64,000 nucleotides of DNA from Heliocidaris erythrogramma. Lineage: Eukaryota; Echinodermata; Echinoidea; Camarodonta; Echinometridae. The DNA lies in the NCBI GenBank assembly GCA_025617745.1, contig CM046870.1, forward strand, positions 8,124,303 to 8,188,302, read 5' to 3'. The notes beneath the pieces were generated by a model, which had not been told where the DNA came from, searched no databases, and was given only the letters and a program-made list of their open reading frames with translations. Shown one piece after another: positions 36,795 through 49,032 of this stretch. Within the stretch, counting starts at the first letter, position 1, and the number at the start of each line of letters is the position of its first letter. The translations under genes were made by a program, and so were the position numbers.

Positions 36795-37316
36795 CTCTTT
36801 ATTTTTAGCTCTTTTTTCCAAGCTTTCCAGAGCTTTCCAGGGCAACATTGCTCTCTCCTATCATTTTGTTTTTGTTTGGCTAAAGAAACTTATACCTCTG
36901 GCTGTATATCATAGCATCAAGGCTCTCTCTTTCATGCCACCCCTCCATACCTTTTATACCTATACAAACCTATACCTATACAAAACAAATTTATTTTTAT
37001 GATATTCTAGTACATAACTTCAAACTATATTACATAAATGTGAATTATAGTATGCTGTATATGAATTATTGTATTTTGTACCGTGCTATAATTGTATGAC
37101 CTGACATGAGTCTGGATTGGGGCCATAGTTCTAGTAGTTAAATGTATTACAAGATCTTTTGAAATAAAGACTTGATTAAGCAACATGCATATATTTTTGT
37201 CTCTTTATTTTTAGCTCTTTTTCTCTTCATTTGCCATAGATAGACGCTTCATGAATATACCTGTGGCTGAATAGGCATAGCATCAGGTTTTTCTCTTTCA
37301 CACCTTCAGTCATATA
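36795..37316. repeat. Second 192-bp arm between diverged direct repeats
   Basis: The arm is 37030-37222. A stretch beginning GTCTCTTTATTTTTAGCTCT occurs at 36796 and again at 37199, followed in both by CTCTGGCTG or CTGTGGCTG, and CATAGCATCA. The arm is therefore embedded in a diverged local duplication. Confidence 0.6.
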
Positions 37317-37894
37317 TAGCCTCCATAGACACTGTATGACTGAAGGTTATTAACTCTACTCCCCTCACGGGAATACGCCATCAATAGTTCGGCATGTCAA
37401 GCAGGATATACATCCATCATCCGTTATTGGATAATAAAAGATATTTCCATCTTGTACCCATCCCCAAGGGTAAAGCGCCACCGTTGTGCTGTTAATACGT
37501 CATATACAGGAAGTTAGGTATATAGTAGTCCATCATTCATTATATGTGGTATGTCATATAGAGGCGCTAAAGCGATCGGTTGGATGGTCTTAGGGAAAAG
37601 GTGATTGGTCAAATGGGGATTGTGTGTTTGGGACGACCAGTGGAAGTCTGTTATGAATAGTAAAAATAATTAACACTAAAATAAAGTTATTGGTACTGAT
37701 ATTACCTACGTACATATATCAATACAATAGAATTTGACAGAGTTAATATCACTAAACACTTATGGTTGTTGATAAACACTCTTACTTTATTCACAACAAA
37801 TGTGACAAGAAAAATGATAGCAGAACTTTAAGATGATTTGTGCAATTCTGTCTCTTACATTCAATGGATCACAATATTCACATAATTCTGCTTC

Positions 37895-37942
37895 AAATTC
37901 TTTTTCTTCATCTTCATCATCATCAACATCATCATCTTCTCA
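37895..37942. repeat. TTCATC/CATCAT microsatellite
   Basis: Short CAT-type tract. Confidence 0.8.
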
Positions 37943-38198
37943 TTCTCCATCCCATAAAATAGAGGAAATAATTGATTTCTATTTTCTCCACATCACTATC
38001 TCTATCATCCATCAAACAACAGTCATTACAATATAAATAGGATGATCATAATATCAGTTTTCATCTTCATCACTTTCACTTTGTCTGGTCCATAAACCGG
38101 CTGCAATTAGAGCATACCTCCTACCACAGAAAGTGTGATAAAAATATATTTAAATAAACAGAATACTAGGAATGTTTTCTTTTACAATTCAGATCTGC

Positions 38199-38593
38199 TT
38201 AACCCTTTCAAGACAATTGACCACATTTTGTGGTTTGGCTCAATAACTTTTGATTCAGAGCTCTAAAAAATATACCAGATGCATGAGTAGAAAGAGCAAA
38301 AATTTCTGCACACACTGTATCCATTGTTGTTGCATTACCACATTGCGTTTGACGCCAGGAAATTTTAAGAAAGAGAATAAGCTTTAAAAATCCTTAAATT
38401 GGCAACATATTGAGAGGTTCAAAATCATTTTTTGTTGATCGAAATTGAAGTTCCTAACCATGTATATTGTTTTCAAGACATTACATCTTATTAGAACCAT
38501 GTAGCACTAAAAGAAAAATATTATTGTTGCCAATTTGAAGAAGAAAATGTGATAAAATTAGCCCTTAAATAATTCCTGTCCTGAAAGGGTTAA
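38199..38593 (+). mobile_element. piggyBac-like MITE, 395 bp, second copy
   Basis: TTAACCCTTTCAAGACAATT to CCTGTCCTGAAAGGGTTAA; TTAA on both sides; terminal inverted repeats CCCTTTCA.GAC / GTCCTGAAAGGG. It is inverted relative to the copy at 34317. Confidence 0.85.
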
Positions 38594-38849
38594 AATGCAC
38601 AAATTTTTAATGCTTGAAAGAAGGAGACATGCCAGACAGTTCAAGATAATATCCTGTTAAGTACACAGTCGCTTCTCTCTAAATTGACCTTTTCCCAAAC
38701 CGAAATCTAAATTTTCCTCCTACTGCATTATCTACAGCTCAATCTAATCTGCCCACTTTATGCCCTAATTATGTCAGGAATTGGAAGAATTCTGCAATAG
38801 GCTTCATTTACTCTTCCTTGATATCTATTTCCCTCTCCTCCTCCTCCCC

Positions 38850-38992
38850 ACTGCTTATTCTATCAATCTCTCCATCTATCTCTATCTACCCATCTCATTC
38901 TCTCAATTGATGTCTCTGTCTTTGTCACCCAATCTCTGTCTACATTTCTATATCCGTTTCTGCCCCCTCTCTATCTCTACTTATGTCTCTGC

Positions 38993-39030
<38 letters not shown>

Positions 39031-39275
39031 CATGCACACGAACTATGTATGTCTCTCCAACTCTTTGTCTCTGTCTCTTCTTCTATCAATTAGTTTTCCC
39101 TGACTCCTCTCCTTTTATTTCTGTCTCTATATCTCTCTCTCTATTTCTATCTCTCACTATATCTATGTCCCTCTCTCTTTCTCTCTACTTTTCTCTCTGT
39201 CTGTTTCTATGTCTCTCTATCTCTTTATATCTCTATCTATATAAACATCTATCTCCATCTTCTCCTCCATCCCTC
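38850..39275. repeat. CT-rich microsatellite tract
   Basis: CTATCT and CTCTCT repeats with about 28 bp of pure CT near 39000. The 183-residue frame across it is an artefact. Confidence 0.95.
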
Positions 39276-40019
39276 CATCTTCCTTTTTTTCTATCACCAT
39301 TTAGCATTCACCATCTTGCCCTCATCTCATAAACCTCATAATCCATCATTTGGATAGCATCACTATTATCAAATCTGAAGCAGACGGTCCCCTGGCCTAG
39401 GCGGTGTTGAATGAGAAGTCCCTGTATGGTATGATCTGAATTCATAAGATGATGGATTCGCACCCCAATCCATTTCCCTCCCCGCCGACACTTTCCAGGG
39501 CTAAATTTAACGATTGTTTACGCTGCGATGTGCTTCTACTACCAAACCTGATCAGAATACACCACCAATCACTGCCTGGTGTGGTTTCAAAAACACAAAT
39601 CCTTACATGTCCATACATGGAATGGCATCTAGTAACACAGACATGATGTGCACAAATTTGCAGATGTTCATCTTCAAGACTAAACAATCCAAAATACGAA
39701 GCAGAAAACACCCTTAATAGGATGTGACGTTAATGGAAATAGAACCGCTGATGTAAGGCAATACTCCCACCTCCAAAATTCCTATTTCATTTGAGATATG
39801 TCACTGCAATTCTCTCACGATCTGGTCAATAGACAAAGTTCATTTACCTACACCTGCACACCTGAATGCTCATAAATACATGTTAATTCATAAATTGATT
39901 GATAGCTTATCAAAAATTTGCATTCATGCCAAAATCCATTTAAAGGAACGTCTTTTGGTGGAAAGATATTTTTCAATTGGAAAGGGTCTGTTCTAGATGA
40001 TTGTGTTGTGCGTTTAGCC

Positions 40020-40165
40020 TTGGTTATCTTGGGGGATATACCCATGTACATGTATGCAATACACCATTTATATTATTGTAAATATGTTGTGCCCTCATAC
40101 CCTGAGAGGGGGTCAATAGAGTGAATAAAATCTTATCTTACCTTATCCTATCTTATCTTACCATC
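40020..40165 (+). mobile_element. Possible 3' end of a non-LTR retrotransposon
   Basis: TTGTGCCCTCATACCCTGAG, a run of Gs, GAATAAAATC and then several CTTAT-type units. Short tail repeats after AATAAA are typical of LINE 3' ends. No reverse-transcriptase coding is seen upstream, so it would be strongly 5'-truncated. Confidence 0.4.
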
Positions 40166-40446
40166 TTTTCCATGGCAAGCAAGTCATAAAGATAGTAGCC
40201 CCATTTTCTTAAAATTTATTTTCATATTTTTTATGTTACATTTACATTCAAGAATAAATACATACATAAATAACATAAAGGTAAATGGTCAATATAATGT
40301 AGTGATTTTACTGAGAGAAATATGATGGGACCTACATGATCACCACAGCAAGGATAGTTTTTTCTATTGCCCTCACAGTCTGTGATAAGTTGCTTACTGA
40401 CTGAATGTGATATATTCACATCTGTAGTAGATGACTGCAACATGGG

Positions 40447-40605
40447 TACCCTCTAAAAAAATAGGTTGGGTAAAATTCTACCCGATTTGGGGTAAAAAGT
40501 TAACATGCATGTTTGTTGGGTAAAATTTTATTCAATACTGTGTATGATATATCCAAAACGGTAAAATTTACCCAATATTAGGCAATATTCTACCCAGTAA
40601 ACACA
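40447..40605. repeat. Inverted array of GGGTAAAATT motifs
   Basis: GGTTGGGTAAAATTCTACCC and two more GGGTAAA-type units on the left face TTTACCCAATATT and TTCTACCCAG on the right. It is built like the GGTTC array but shorter. Confidence 0.55.
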
Positions 40606-40619
40606 CATAGACAAAATTA

Positions 40620-41210
40620 TGCAAAATCAAAATGTTATTCTATAGAGGCAGAACCAAAATATTAGGATGTAGAGTTATTATTTACCTCTTTGATCACTTT
40701 CAAGCAATATAAAATGAAAAATTTCATTCAGATTTGTCTGATTCAAATTTTAGAAGCACAGACAAAACTAGCAATTTTCCTCTTTGCGTCTTTCCTGCGT
40801 CTTTATGTGCCACTCTTTCGTTAAACTACTAAAAACGATACACAATACATACATTTACCGTTCTGTGAGCATTCTCATTCTTATTATGTTAGATTAAAAG
40901 ATTATCATAGTAGAAATGTCCCCAGAAAAGTATTGCTCTTCAAATGCCCTCACATACAAAATATGACAAGAATTTAAGAACTGAAGTGTTCAGGCCGAAC
41001 ATTTGTGTGTATTCCCATATACATATTTCTGTGTGCAGTGCATGTGAATCTCAGTAGGATTGAGTCAATTTCTTATCATTTTGGTGATTCCAAAACCTTA
41101 CAACATACACCAATTCTTATGTGCTATATAATCAACCTTTCCCAATTGCTTTGAGACAGGTTTTTCACAATTCAATATCATGATCAGAACTCAACTTTAT
41201 CTTTAAGTGA
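40620..41210. repeat. Long diverged repeat, contiguous copy
   Basis: It joins the two segments found separated and in swapped order at 22400-22740 and 23245-23450. Confidence 0.65.
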
Positions 41211-41229
41211 TAAAAAGTTATAATTTATA

Positions 41230-41620
41230 GTGCTTTTCATACTAACTAAATTCGATACATTCAACTTTGCAGTAGATGACTGATACATATAGAACTAAGG
41301 TATATCAATTAAACGATAAAGAAGTCACATTTTGCAATGCTTTTAATGCTAGTGTTCCCAAGCTATACTAGATATTTACTAACTGAACTCTATACTTTAA
41401 TATCTGCAGTAGACAATGAAAACATTTGAAATAAGACTTGAGGCATTAGAGGGTAACGAAGTTACGATCTGTCACGACTTTATTCATAATGTTTCTTAAG
41501 TCCTATACTACTTGTATGTATGTACCTACTGAACTCAAAGACATTAACATCTGCAGTAGACAACTTAAAATACAGAACTAAGGAATGAGGGTTACAGGCT
41601 AAATAATGGTTGCATCTGTA
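41230..41620. repeat. Diverged tandem units of about 140 bp
   Basis: GCAGTAGATGACTGATA (41270), GCAGTAGACAATGAAAAC (41408) and GCAGTAGACAACTTAAAA (41550) mark three units. Units 1 and 3 also share AGAACTAAGG. Confidence 0.5.
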
Positions 41621-41631
41621 GCGTGCACTGA

Positions 41632-41700
<69 letters not shown>

Positions 41701-41727
41701 TACTACTACTTCTACTACTACTACTAA
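41632..41727. repeat. TAC microsatellite
   Basis: About 30 TAC units with a few TTC interruptions. Confidence 0.95.
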
Positions 41728-42434
41728 TTTTTTTTAACCCAGGAAAGCCTTATCAGCATCTACATGTAGAGCGCAGGTACATATCCATAAGACCACATTT
41801 TCATATCTGATATTATATTTTTTACAGATTTACTTAAGATTATGTTTCAACATATTTTTTACAGATTTACTAAGGATTAGGCTTTCTATTATTGGACATA
41901 AAACTGAATATATATTTTGTTCCAGAATTGTTGAAAACATGTGCTAAGATCAATTGTTATACAGCACATTATACATGTATATACAAGCATGCATCAAAAG
42001 TACTGCACTTCGTGTTTAAGACAAACCATATATGCTTTAATCAGTCAATCAATAACAATCATTCCTGTTTGCCCAAAGTTCGACAAAATTATATTTTTTC
42101 ACAAAACAAGTAGTGAAGAAAAGAATACATGCACCTTGGTGACGCATTCCAGTTATTATAAATGAGTGTCGCAGGTTTATGCAAATATCTGGCCTTAACT
42201 CATCCTGTCCAAACATCCTCCACTGTAGAGGATTTGAAGCAAATCTGGTCCATGGAAAAGAATTCCTGGGAAAATCTGACTATTCATTATCATGTACAAA
42301 AAGGTTTTCCAAGGTACTCTTATGTACAGAGATAGAAAAAAAATGACTGATACGAGTAGCTAAATTATACAAATTCCGTTTCCATGAAAAGAAATCCTTG
42401 AAGTTTGACACTTCATGGTAATGGATTATTAGGC

Positions 42435-42482
42435 TGTTTTTATTTTTTATTTATTTATTTATTTTATTTTTATTTATTTGTA
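42435..42482. repeat. TTTA-rich microsatellite
   Basis: TTTATTTA repeats. Confidence 0.85.
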
Positions 42483-43050
42483 TTTTTGTGGGGGAGGGTA
42501 ATCTTTTATACAGGAAAAGAAAAATATGATTATAACTCTGATAAGTGATTCTCAATTATGCAAAGCCATTCGACATGGACAGTATTCCTGACGAAATTTG
42601 ACACCTTTCAAATTAGAATGGATTTGAAGGGTTTTTATAATGATATTCACTTGTGCAGAAAAAAAAGACATAAATCAGATAAGAGTTGATGAAATATGGA
42701 AAGTAACTAGGCTCGACTAGCACTTGTGCTAACTTCTAGTTCCAATTAGCAACTATATCTTAGTATAAATAGTGCAACTGTATGACATTCAGTTAAGTGT
42801 AATCACGTACTTGATTATTCATTGATCTACAAACATGACTACATATTATTGTAAATCCATTTATATTCATTATAGTCGGCATAGCTTTGTGCGCAAGCTG
42901 GATTGTTCAGCAAGTGGAGACCAATCGCTGAATCGCATTTGGCTATCTTTGGTCTGTTAGCGTGCATTTCAGATTTGCAGGACTATTCGGAACCGTACAA
43001 TCAATCAGCGCACGCAGCCGTCCGTGTCACTTTTAATCCAGTAAACCTTA

Positions 43051-43130
43051 TTAACCTGTTGACTACTGACTTCACTCATTCGTCTTGGCTGAATACAGAA
43101 ACCATCCAGCTCCCATAGGCAATGGGTTAA
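43051..43130 (+). mobile_element. P80 element, 80-bp copy
   Basis: TTAACCTGTTGACTACTGAC to GGCAATGGGTTAA, TTAA on both sides. Confidence 0.75.
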
Positions 43131-43154
43131 AAAGGCTCCTGGAGGCAATCGCCC

Positions 43155-43400
43155 GCATTCTGAACTCCGGTTTAACTTAAACCACGGTCTAAGTGTAGTT
43201 TAAACCCAGTCTAAACCTGCCCTTTAATCCAGAGTTTCAGAAAATCACATTCCGAATTCCAGTTTAACTTAAACTCCAGTCTAGTGTGGTTTAACTTTGT
43301 ACAGAAATTTAGACTGGACTTGTGGTTTAAGTCAGTTTTAATTAAAGCTCTGGTTTAAACTTAGACTGGACTTTAAGTTAAACCGGAGTTCACAATATTG
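43155..43400. mobile_element. Palindromic MITE, about 245 bp
   Basis: GAACTCCGGTTTAACTTAAA pairs with TTTAAGTTAAACCGGAGTTC. The interior repeats the GGTTTAA and AGTCTA motifs in both orientations. It ends about 130 bp inside the intron from the 1b-like exon's donor. Confidence 0.75.
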
Positions 43401-43528
43401 GCTAATGGGTTTAAAAAGCTCATGTTTTATGCAAATTCTGTACACATGAAGAGAACTCTTGGTGAATTCAGCAGTTTCTTAAAGAGGATTTGAAGGGGGA
43501 TTTGAAGGGGATTAAGTGAGGTACTTAC

Positions 43529-43642
43529 ATTCTCCCGCTTCGGCTCTGGATGCTGAAATTCGGTGCTGTTGTTCTTTGAATTCGTGATGGACTTCTTGCG
43601 AAATTTATTCCTTATATTCTCCATGTTTGAACGCCCTTGCAT
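43529..43642 (-). CDS. erg: Probable 1b-like alternative first exon of the ERG channel
   Basis: Reading leftwards from the ATG at 43642, the frame gives 38 residues (MQGRSNMENIRNKFRKKS, then a Ser/Asn-rich stretch, ending PKREN) and meets a strong donor AAT|GTAAGT at 43528 in phase 0. This fits exactly onto the VLSLG exon. An in-frame stop (TAA at 43687-43685) lies upstream, so the exon cannot continue a longer N terminus in this frame. A second Met at 43624 would give 32 residues. Human ERG1b has 36 unique residues, also basic, joined at the same site, and lacks the PAS domain. The sequence itself is not alignable to the mammalian one, so the call rests on phase, position, size, basic character (FRKK) and the upstream stop. 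A chance open frame before a donor-like site is the alternative. Confidence 0.6.
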
Positions 43643-44395
43643 AGAGTTCCCCTCCACTTGATTTGGTAGCTCCAGGACGAGAGCTTAAATCAGTCAGGTT
43701 TGAAAAGCTTGTTTCAAAGCTTCTTTTAAGTGCTGTTACATATTCAATCAATGTCTCCGACCTTTATAGAAAGCTTGCTCCAGACAGCATACATTAAGAC
43801 AGTATTCCACTGTGTAACAGTTTAGCAACTGTTCTGCAAACCTTTGAAAGTGCTCACCGGTACTGAAGTATGGTTTTTACCTACACATCTACATGTATAT
43901 AAGAAGCAGAAGCAGCAATCAAAAGAAATTAATTACTTTCCAATGTTATACAGCTGTAGATGGATCTTTCCAGCCTTGCTACTTTAAGAGTAGATGATAT
44001 GAGCCACACCTAGTGACAGCGTTCTCCTACAAAGTTCAGAATCACATAGTGCCAGCAATGATTCAATGTCCTTATCTCTTGTACCAAGGTACAACTAAGT
44101 ACATATAGATCCTTCAGTGCATGAAAGATCAGTAAATGCTTTTTGCCAGGGAATCAGACAGTGTCACAAAGACCTTCCGCTTCTACTCCCACAAAGAAGC
44201 TGTTCACCTTTGAAAGGTAGTATCCCCACGCCACAGGAACAATCCTGTTATAGTACCTAGACCTACATTGGTCTAAAAAAAGACAAAAAAATCATGATGC
44301 AATGCATCTCCAACTCTGTTTCACCACAATACAGGCCATTATATTCTTGGTAAAAACAATCCTGCGAAGGCAGGTGGATAACGCCGCAAATAAAA

Positions 44396-44530
44396 ATGGT
44401 TGATAATCCTCCTTAGCAATCCAGGGCCCCCTTTCATAAAGATTTTTATCAATTACAAGTTACAATAATTGCTATAAGCTACTGAAATCCATGAATCTGA
44501 TTGGCGGAGAGCAATGGTTGATAATCCTGT
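44396..44530. repeat. G150 palindrome, one-sided copy with 16-bp flanking repeat
   Basis: GGGCCCCCTTTCATAAAGAT to GATTGGCGGAGAGCAATG; the right arm is missing. AATGGTTGATAATCCT occurs at both sides (44396 and 44513). Confidence 0.55.
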
Positions 44531-46739
44531 TGGGCAGCTGTTGTGTAACGTATCTTCACTGGCAGTTCATGACTGAAATCAGTCCTGACAACTTTTGGAT
44601 AAATTTTTGATGAATCCTGGCTAAAAATCTCAGAGGGAAGCAGACATGAGAATCCTGTCTCAAGTGAAAACTTAAACTAGTCAGCTGCTCCTGATCGACG
44701 AGGAACAAACGCGTATGACAAAGATTTGTTATTCTGTGCTAAATGCAACCGATTTGTCACAGAGATCATCGGTTTTAAAAAAGAAAGGGTTCTTTCATTA
44801 CACAGATTGATTGCTTTTTAGAAACAGAAATGATGCATCTGGATTTCACTATCCAGGATTCATCTTTAAACATTAAGGATCCCTCTACCTGAAAGGATTT
44901 CATGAAAATTATGAGCAGACTTCATTCTTCAGAACATTTTTCAATGATGTGCTAATCTTTACAGGAGATTTAACAAGCTCTTTTAGGGTGATTTTGGAGA
45001 TGCAGATGGACATTTGGAATGGTGATTCTAAAAGGTTTCTCGCCCACAGACTTTGCTTTAATATGAATTTTGATAGGTGATAAAAAAACGCTGCTACATC
45101 CTATGTTACTTCCAACAGTATCTACCGCTTAAATCCTTACCTAGGGACACCGAAAAGGGAGGCAGGCAATTTACGTCAAAAAGCAAGATTTCCCTCTTTC
45201 AAACCACAATTACTTGGACTCACTGACATAAGTAGGATTTATTTGTCTACATGGATATACATCACTCTGAGATGCACAAAACTGTGCACCAAAATGGCAA
45301 ATTCTGTTCTACCACAGACTCCTACTTTAAATTGATATTGATTTTATTCCTATTTCTTCTCTTCTATTGATTGATGAACCAGCAAATTCTAGCTTTAAAA
45401 GAGAAAGAAATTTTTTAATATGCAGACATCTATTGTTTGCCAGCGAAGGTTGCAATTGTAATGTTAACAGGTGTTGCCAGTTACCAAGGGAGAGACCAAT
45501 CTTTCTTGTTCATTTCTATCGCAATACTGGAATTGAAATATCATCCAAATGCCATGAATGGAATCTATGACAGAATAAGTATTGCTATGATATAAAAATA
45601 TAGAAATGTTCCTTTTTCAAGGAAAGAGATTCCTCTTAAAACTATCAGAAGGAAGATATAGCATTTGGGTTTATGCCGATCCTGTGAAATCAATATACAT
45701 GCAGAGAGAAAGAATACATCTCTTGTGATACAATCTTTTCATGGGAACAACTGTTAGCCTGGCAAATCTTGGAGGCTACCCTTGCAAAATAGGAAGGCAA
45801 GATAAAACAAATTGGATTGGTACAAACCAATCAAGACCACCAGGGTTCTTTATTAGACGAGGAAATCTTGGAAAGCTAGGCTCTGTGTGCTTTGTGAGGC
45901 AAAATCTGATGGCGGACAACAGATGAAGAGTGACACCGCTAAACGACACAGGATTGCGCTACTCGCTATCGACGAAAGGCAGAACCTGGCAGTGTACTTA
46001 TGCGTCTCGGAATCCTCATTATGTGGAGAAAACCAGAGGCGATCGTTTAGCAGGGAATGGAAAGCAATCGCGAGGCAGACATCTCCCACTTTCCAGTCCT
46101 GGTTTTTCAGGATAGATAATGGATTATCCACATATCTGCATTAAATATGAATCACAGGCTGATGAAAGATTAGGCGAAAAATGAGGGCAAGTGTCCTTAG
46201 ATTAAATCCATTGAAGAGATCACCTAAGAGTTCTCCGACAAGACAAGATGGACACATCCACGACAGATCACAACAAGGTCCTAATGAATCAGAAACAATC
46301 AACAAACACTCTCTTTTTCGGATAAAACAATTACAGGCTTCCTGCTAACTGGTAGCGATTACGTTTTGTTTGCTTTCATGACAGTATCTTTTTCATCCGA
46401 TAGTCGGCAGTATCAACAATGCATCCACTTACTCCTGGACGTAATAACGACGATCGAACCTCATCAAGAAATATTGCCGTGGCACTGATGCTCGCTTCGT
46501 TATCGTTATCCAAATCATGCCTAATGCACCCATCGATGCATCATATACGACGGCGTAATCATGCTCTCTACAAATGCTTGCATCATTGCCGATTGTTTGA
46601 AAAAACGATGGCGAATGTGACTATTCAGATCTGCAGCCCAGCCAGCGATTCAGCTAAAATGCTGCACTTCGCTTATTCTCTCTCTCCCTTTTTTTAGAAG
46701 CCTGCTTAGAAGGGAATGCATTGCAAGTGGCGGTGTTGA

Positions 46740-46905
46740 GCTATCAATGATGAAAATGTGTATGGGGGATTCTGTGTGTGTGTGGGGTATGGAACAATCG
46801 TGTGTCTTGGGGATGGTGTGCGTGTGTGTGGGTGACGGCTGCTGAGTGTGAGAGCTGTGAGTGGGTGTGCTCAGTGTGTGTGTGTGTGCGTGTGTGTGTG
46901 CTAAT
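46740..46905. repeat. GT-rich microsatellite tract
   Basis: TGTGTG runs with GGGT and GAGTG interruptions. Confidence 0.85.
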
Positions 46906-48827
46906 GCTGCTGAGGTGCAGTGCTAGCTATGGTAGAAAGTAAAAGAGTGTAACAGTGTGTAATATATATGCCCTCCAGTGCGCTAAAAGCAAACCTCTGG
47001 GAATTTACACATTCAATGCAATGGGAACAGAGGATGGGGAGATTCATATCTAGATGACATACATGACATCTACATCTTGCCTACTCTGTATCTTCTCTCC
47101 TTTTCATGACAAGATTTTTTATATTCTGTAAATGAAAGCCACCCTCCCTCCAATCTCTAGCCTTTTTTACCTTATAAAATTATTTCTCCTTTTCTGTCAC
47201 ATATCACTCTCTTATAATTGTATCTCCCTCCTCTCCCTCTTTCTAACTCTGAATTTTCCCTACATTTTCATTTTGAAAGAATTCTTTTTATGCTATTGCA
47301 CATATTTCGCCTTATAAAAAATCTTTCTTTTTTCATTTTTATGTCTTAAAACTTTTTTTTACTGATATTAAATTAAAGGTATTTGGGTCCTTTACCCCAG
47401 GTTCTTTTGCAACATATTCTCAAAATCTAGATGATTTCTTTTCACTAATTCGGGTAATGCAAATGTTAGCAAATTAAGTATAACATGTTGAAATTGATAC
47501 TAAAATTCAGCTGGAAATGGCAGTACCAAACAGAAAATGGCATCTATATGTTCATATCGAAATCAATAAATGTTATGATCTAACATGCTAGTGAAATGTA
47601 GATAACTCTCTTTTTGCTTTTTTGGGGGTTGTATTTTATTTTGGTTGTTTTTCATTTCTGCTCTCCTTCTATCTGCCTCATCTGCCCCTAAATCATACGA
47701 AACTTCAATGCACAGGCAGTACACTATGGGAAAATAAATCAATCGCAAGATTAAAACAGAATGTTTTATCATCATGTGCTGGTCTCGAGTATTAAGCAAA
47801 TGTGTTTTGAATATTGTCTACCCTGTCCGCCACTGTACACGTGTATAGGATTCTAATTAGGCAGATCTTGGAGAGTTTCTGATGAGACATGAAGTTCCCT
47901 GCAGCATCACGTTGTTAATGAGATTTAATAGGACCATTTATCACAACTCGCATGCATCAAGATTGCCATAAAGAGAGGGGCGTATCCAGGATTTCCTAAT
48001 AGGGGGGGCGCCAGGAATTATTGATCGCCGTCATGGGGGAGGGGTCTTTGGAAAATTTTTGCTTCTGAAGAACGGCTGAGATGCAAAATAGTGCTATATG
48101 CAGAGCTACCAACCTGTCACTTTCAAAAAACACATTATTCAGCTAGAAAAAAAACATATTTTTAGTTGAAAAAACATATTTTGCCGGTTTTATATGTTTT
48201 TCGCTATTTTCCTTAAAAATGCTAATGCGGCTACTGTACATTTCTTTAATAAGAACGCCTTCAGTTGCATAAAGTCGTTTCATGTGAATGCATTAAAAAA
48301 TTAAAAAATAGTGGTCAAAATTGTGCCCCGCAGAGTTTGCAACAGGCACTGAACTCGTCTCGTCTCGAAGCAGCTCCATTTTGCTGAGCTGCATACTCGG
48401 GTTTAAATGTTTGCTTCCTTCAGCTAAAAAAATCCTGAAAACCCAAGCCGGAGGTACAGGGGCCCGCTCAGGGCCCCTGATGGGGTCGAGGGGCAAATCC
48501 TCTTTTGAGGGTTCAGGGAGCGAAGCCCCCTGAAGCTGGTACGTTTTCTTGTTCTTTAGAGGGCTAAATTCATTAATCTACAGTACATTATAAAGAAATA
48601 TTGACACGATTAACTTAATATTTTAGCCAATTGATCTGCTTTTTACCACACAACATGCAAATTCACCTTGCCCAGTTGCCTAGTAAGATCTAAACTCAAA
48701 ACCAGGAACTAAATTTTTTTCGATGGAAAATTACTTTATCTTCATTCTATAACATTCCAGGAATTCCCTGATCGTATGTAGTTAACCACAGCTAAATTCA
48801 AACACCCCAACATAAAGTTAAAGAGTA

Positions 48828-49001
48828 GCCCGGCCCCCCCCCCCCCCCACTCAGAGGTCGAAGGGACCGCATGCGTGTTCCCAAAATCTCCGGTAAAGGG
48901 GTATTTTTGGGGCGACACAATCCGGCCCGTGAATTGTAAAAAAAGGGGGTGTTTTTTATCTTTCACTCGGAGATTTCATTAAAAAGGGGTGTTTTTCTTT
49001 A

Positions 49002-49032
<31 letters not shown>

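Larger units (their letters stand above)
11496..43528. other. 32-kb ERG intron with no other recognised gene
   Basis: It separates the 1b-like first exon from the S1-S3 exon. Its recognisable contents are listed as separate repeats. I see nothing in 11530-12560, 15480-16480, 17530-17690, 21720-22390, 23880-24100, 25200-26040, 29890-30620, 32360-34250 or 37320-37880 beyond AT-rich unique sequence. CpG-richer stretches that could be regulatory lie at about 16480-16770, 22790-22960 and 24180-24500. None carries a recognisable coding region. Confidence 0.6.
43643..46980 (-). promoter_or_regulatory. Candidate 5' leader and promoter region of the short ERG isoform
   Basis: If the first exon at 43.6 kb is real, its leader and promoter lie here. 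A stretch at about 45880-46660 is unusually CpG-rich for this window (many CG in short order, such as CTCGCTATCGACG), unlike the CpG-poor introns around it. A TATATATT-type box on the minus strand lies at 46961-46970, next to a GT-rich microsatellite. No transcription start can be fixed from sequence. The stretch 44536-45870 shows no repeat or coding signal that I can see. Confidence 0.25.
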
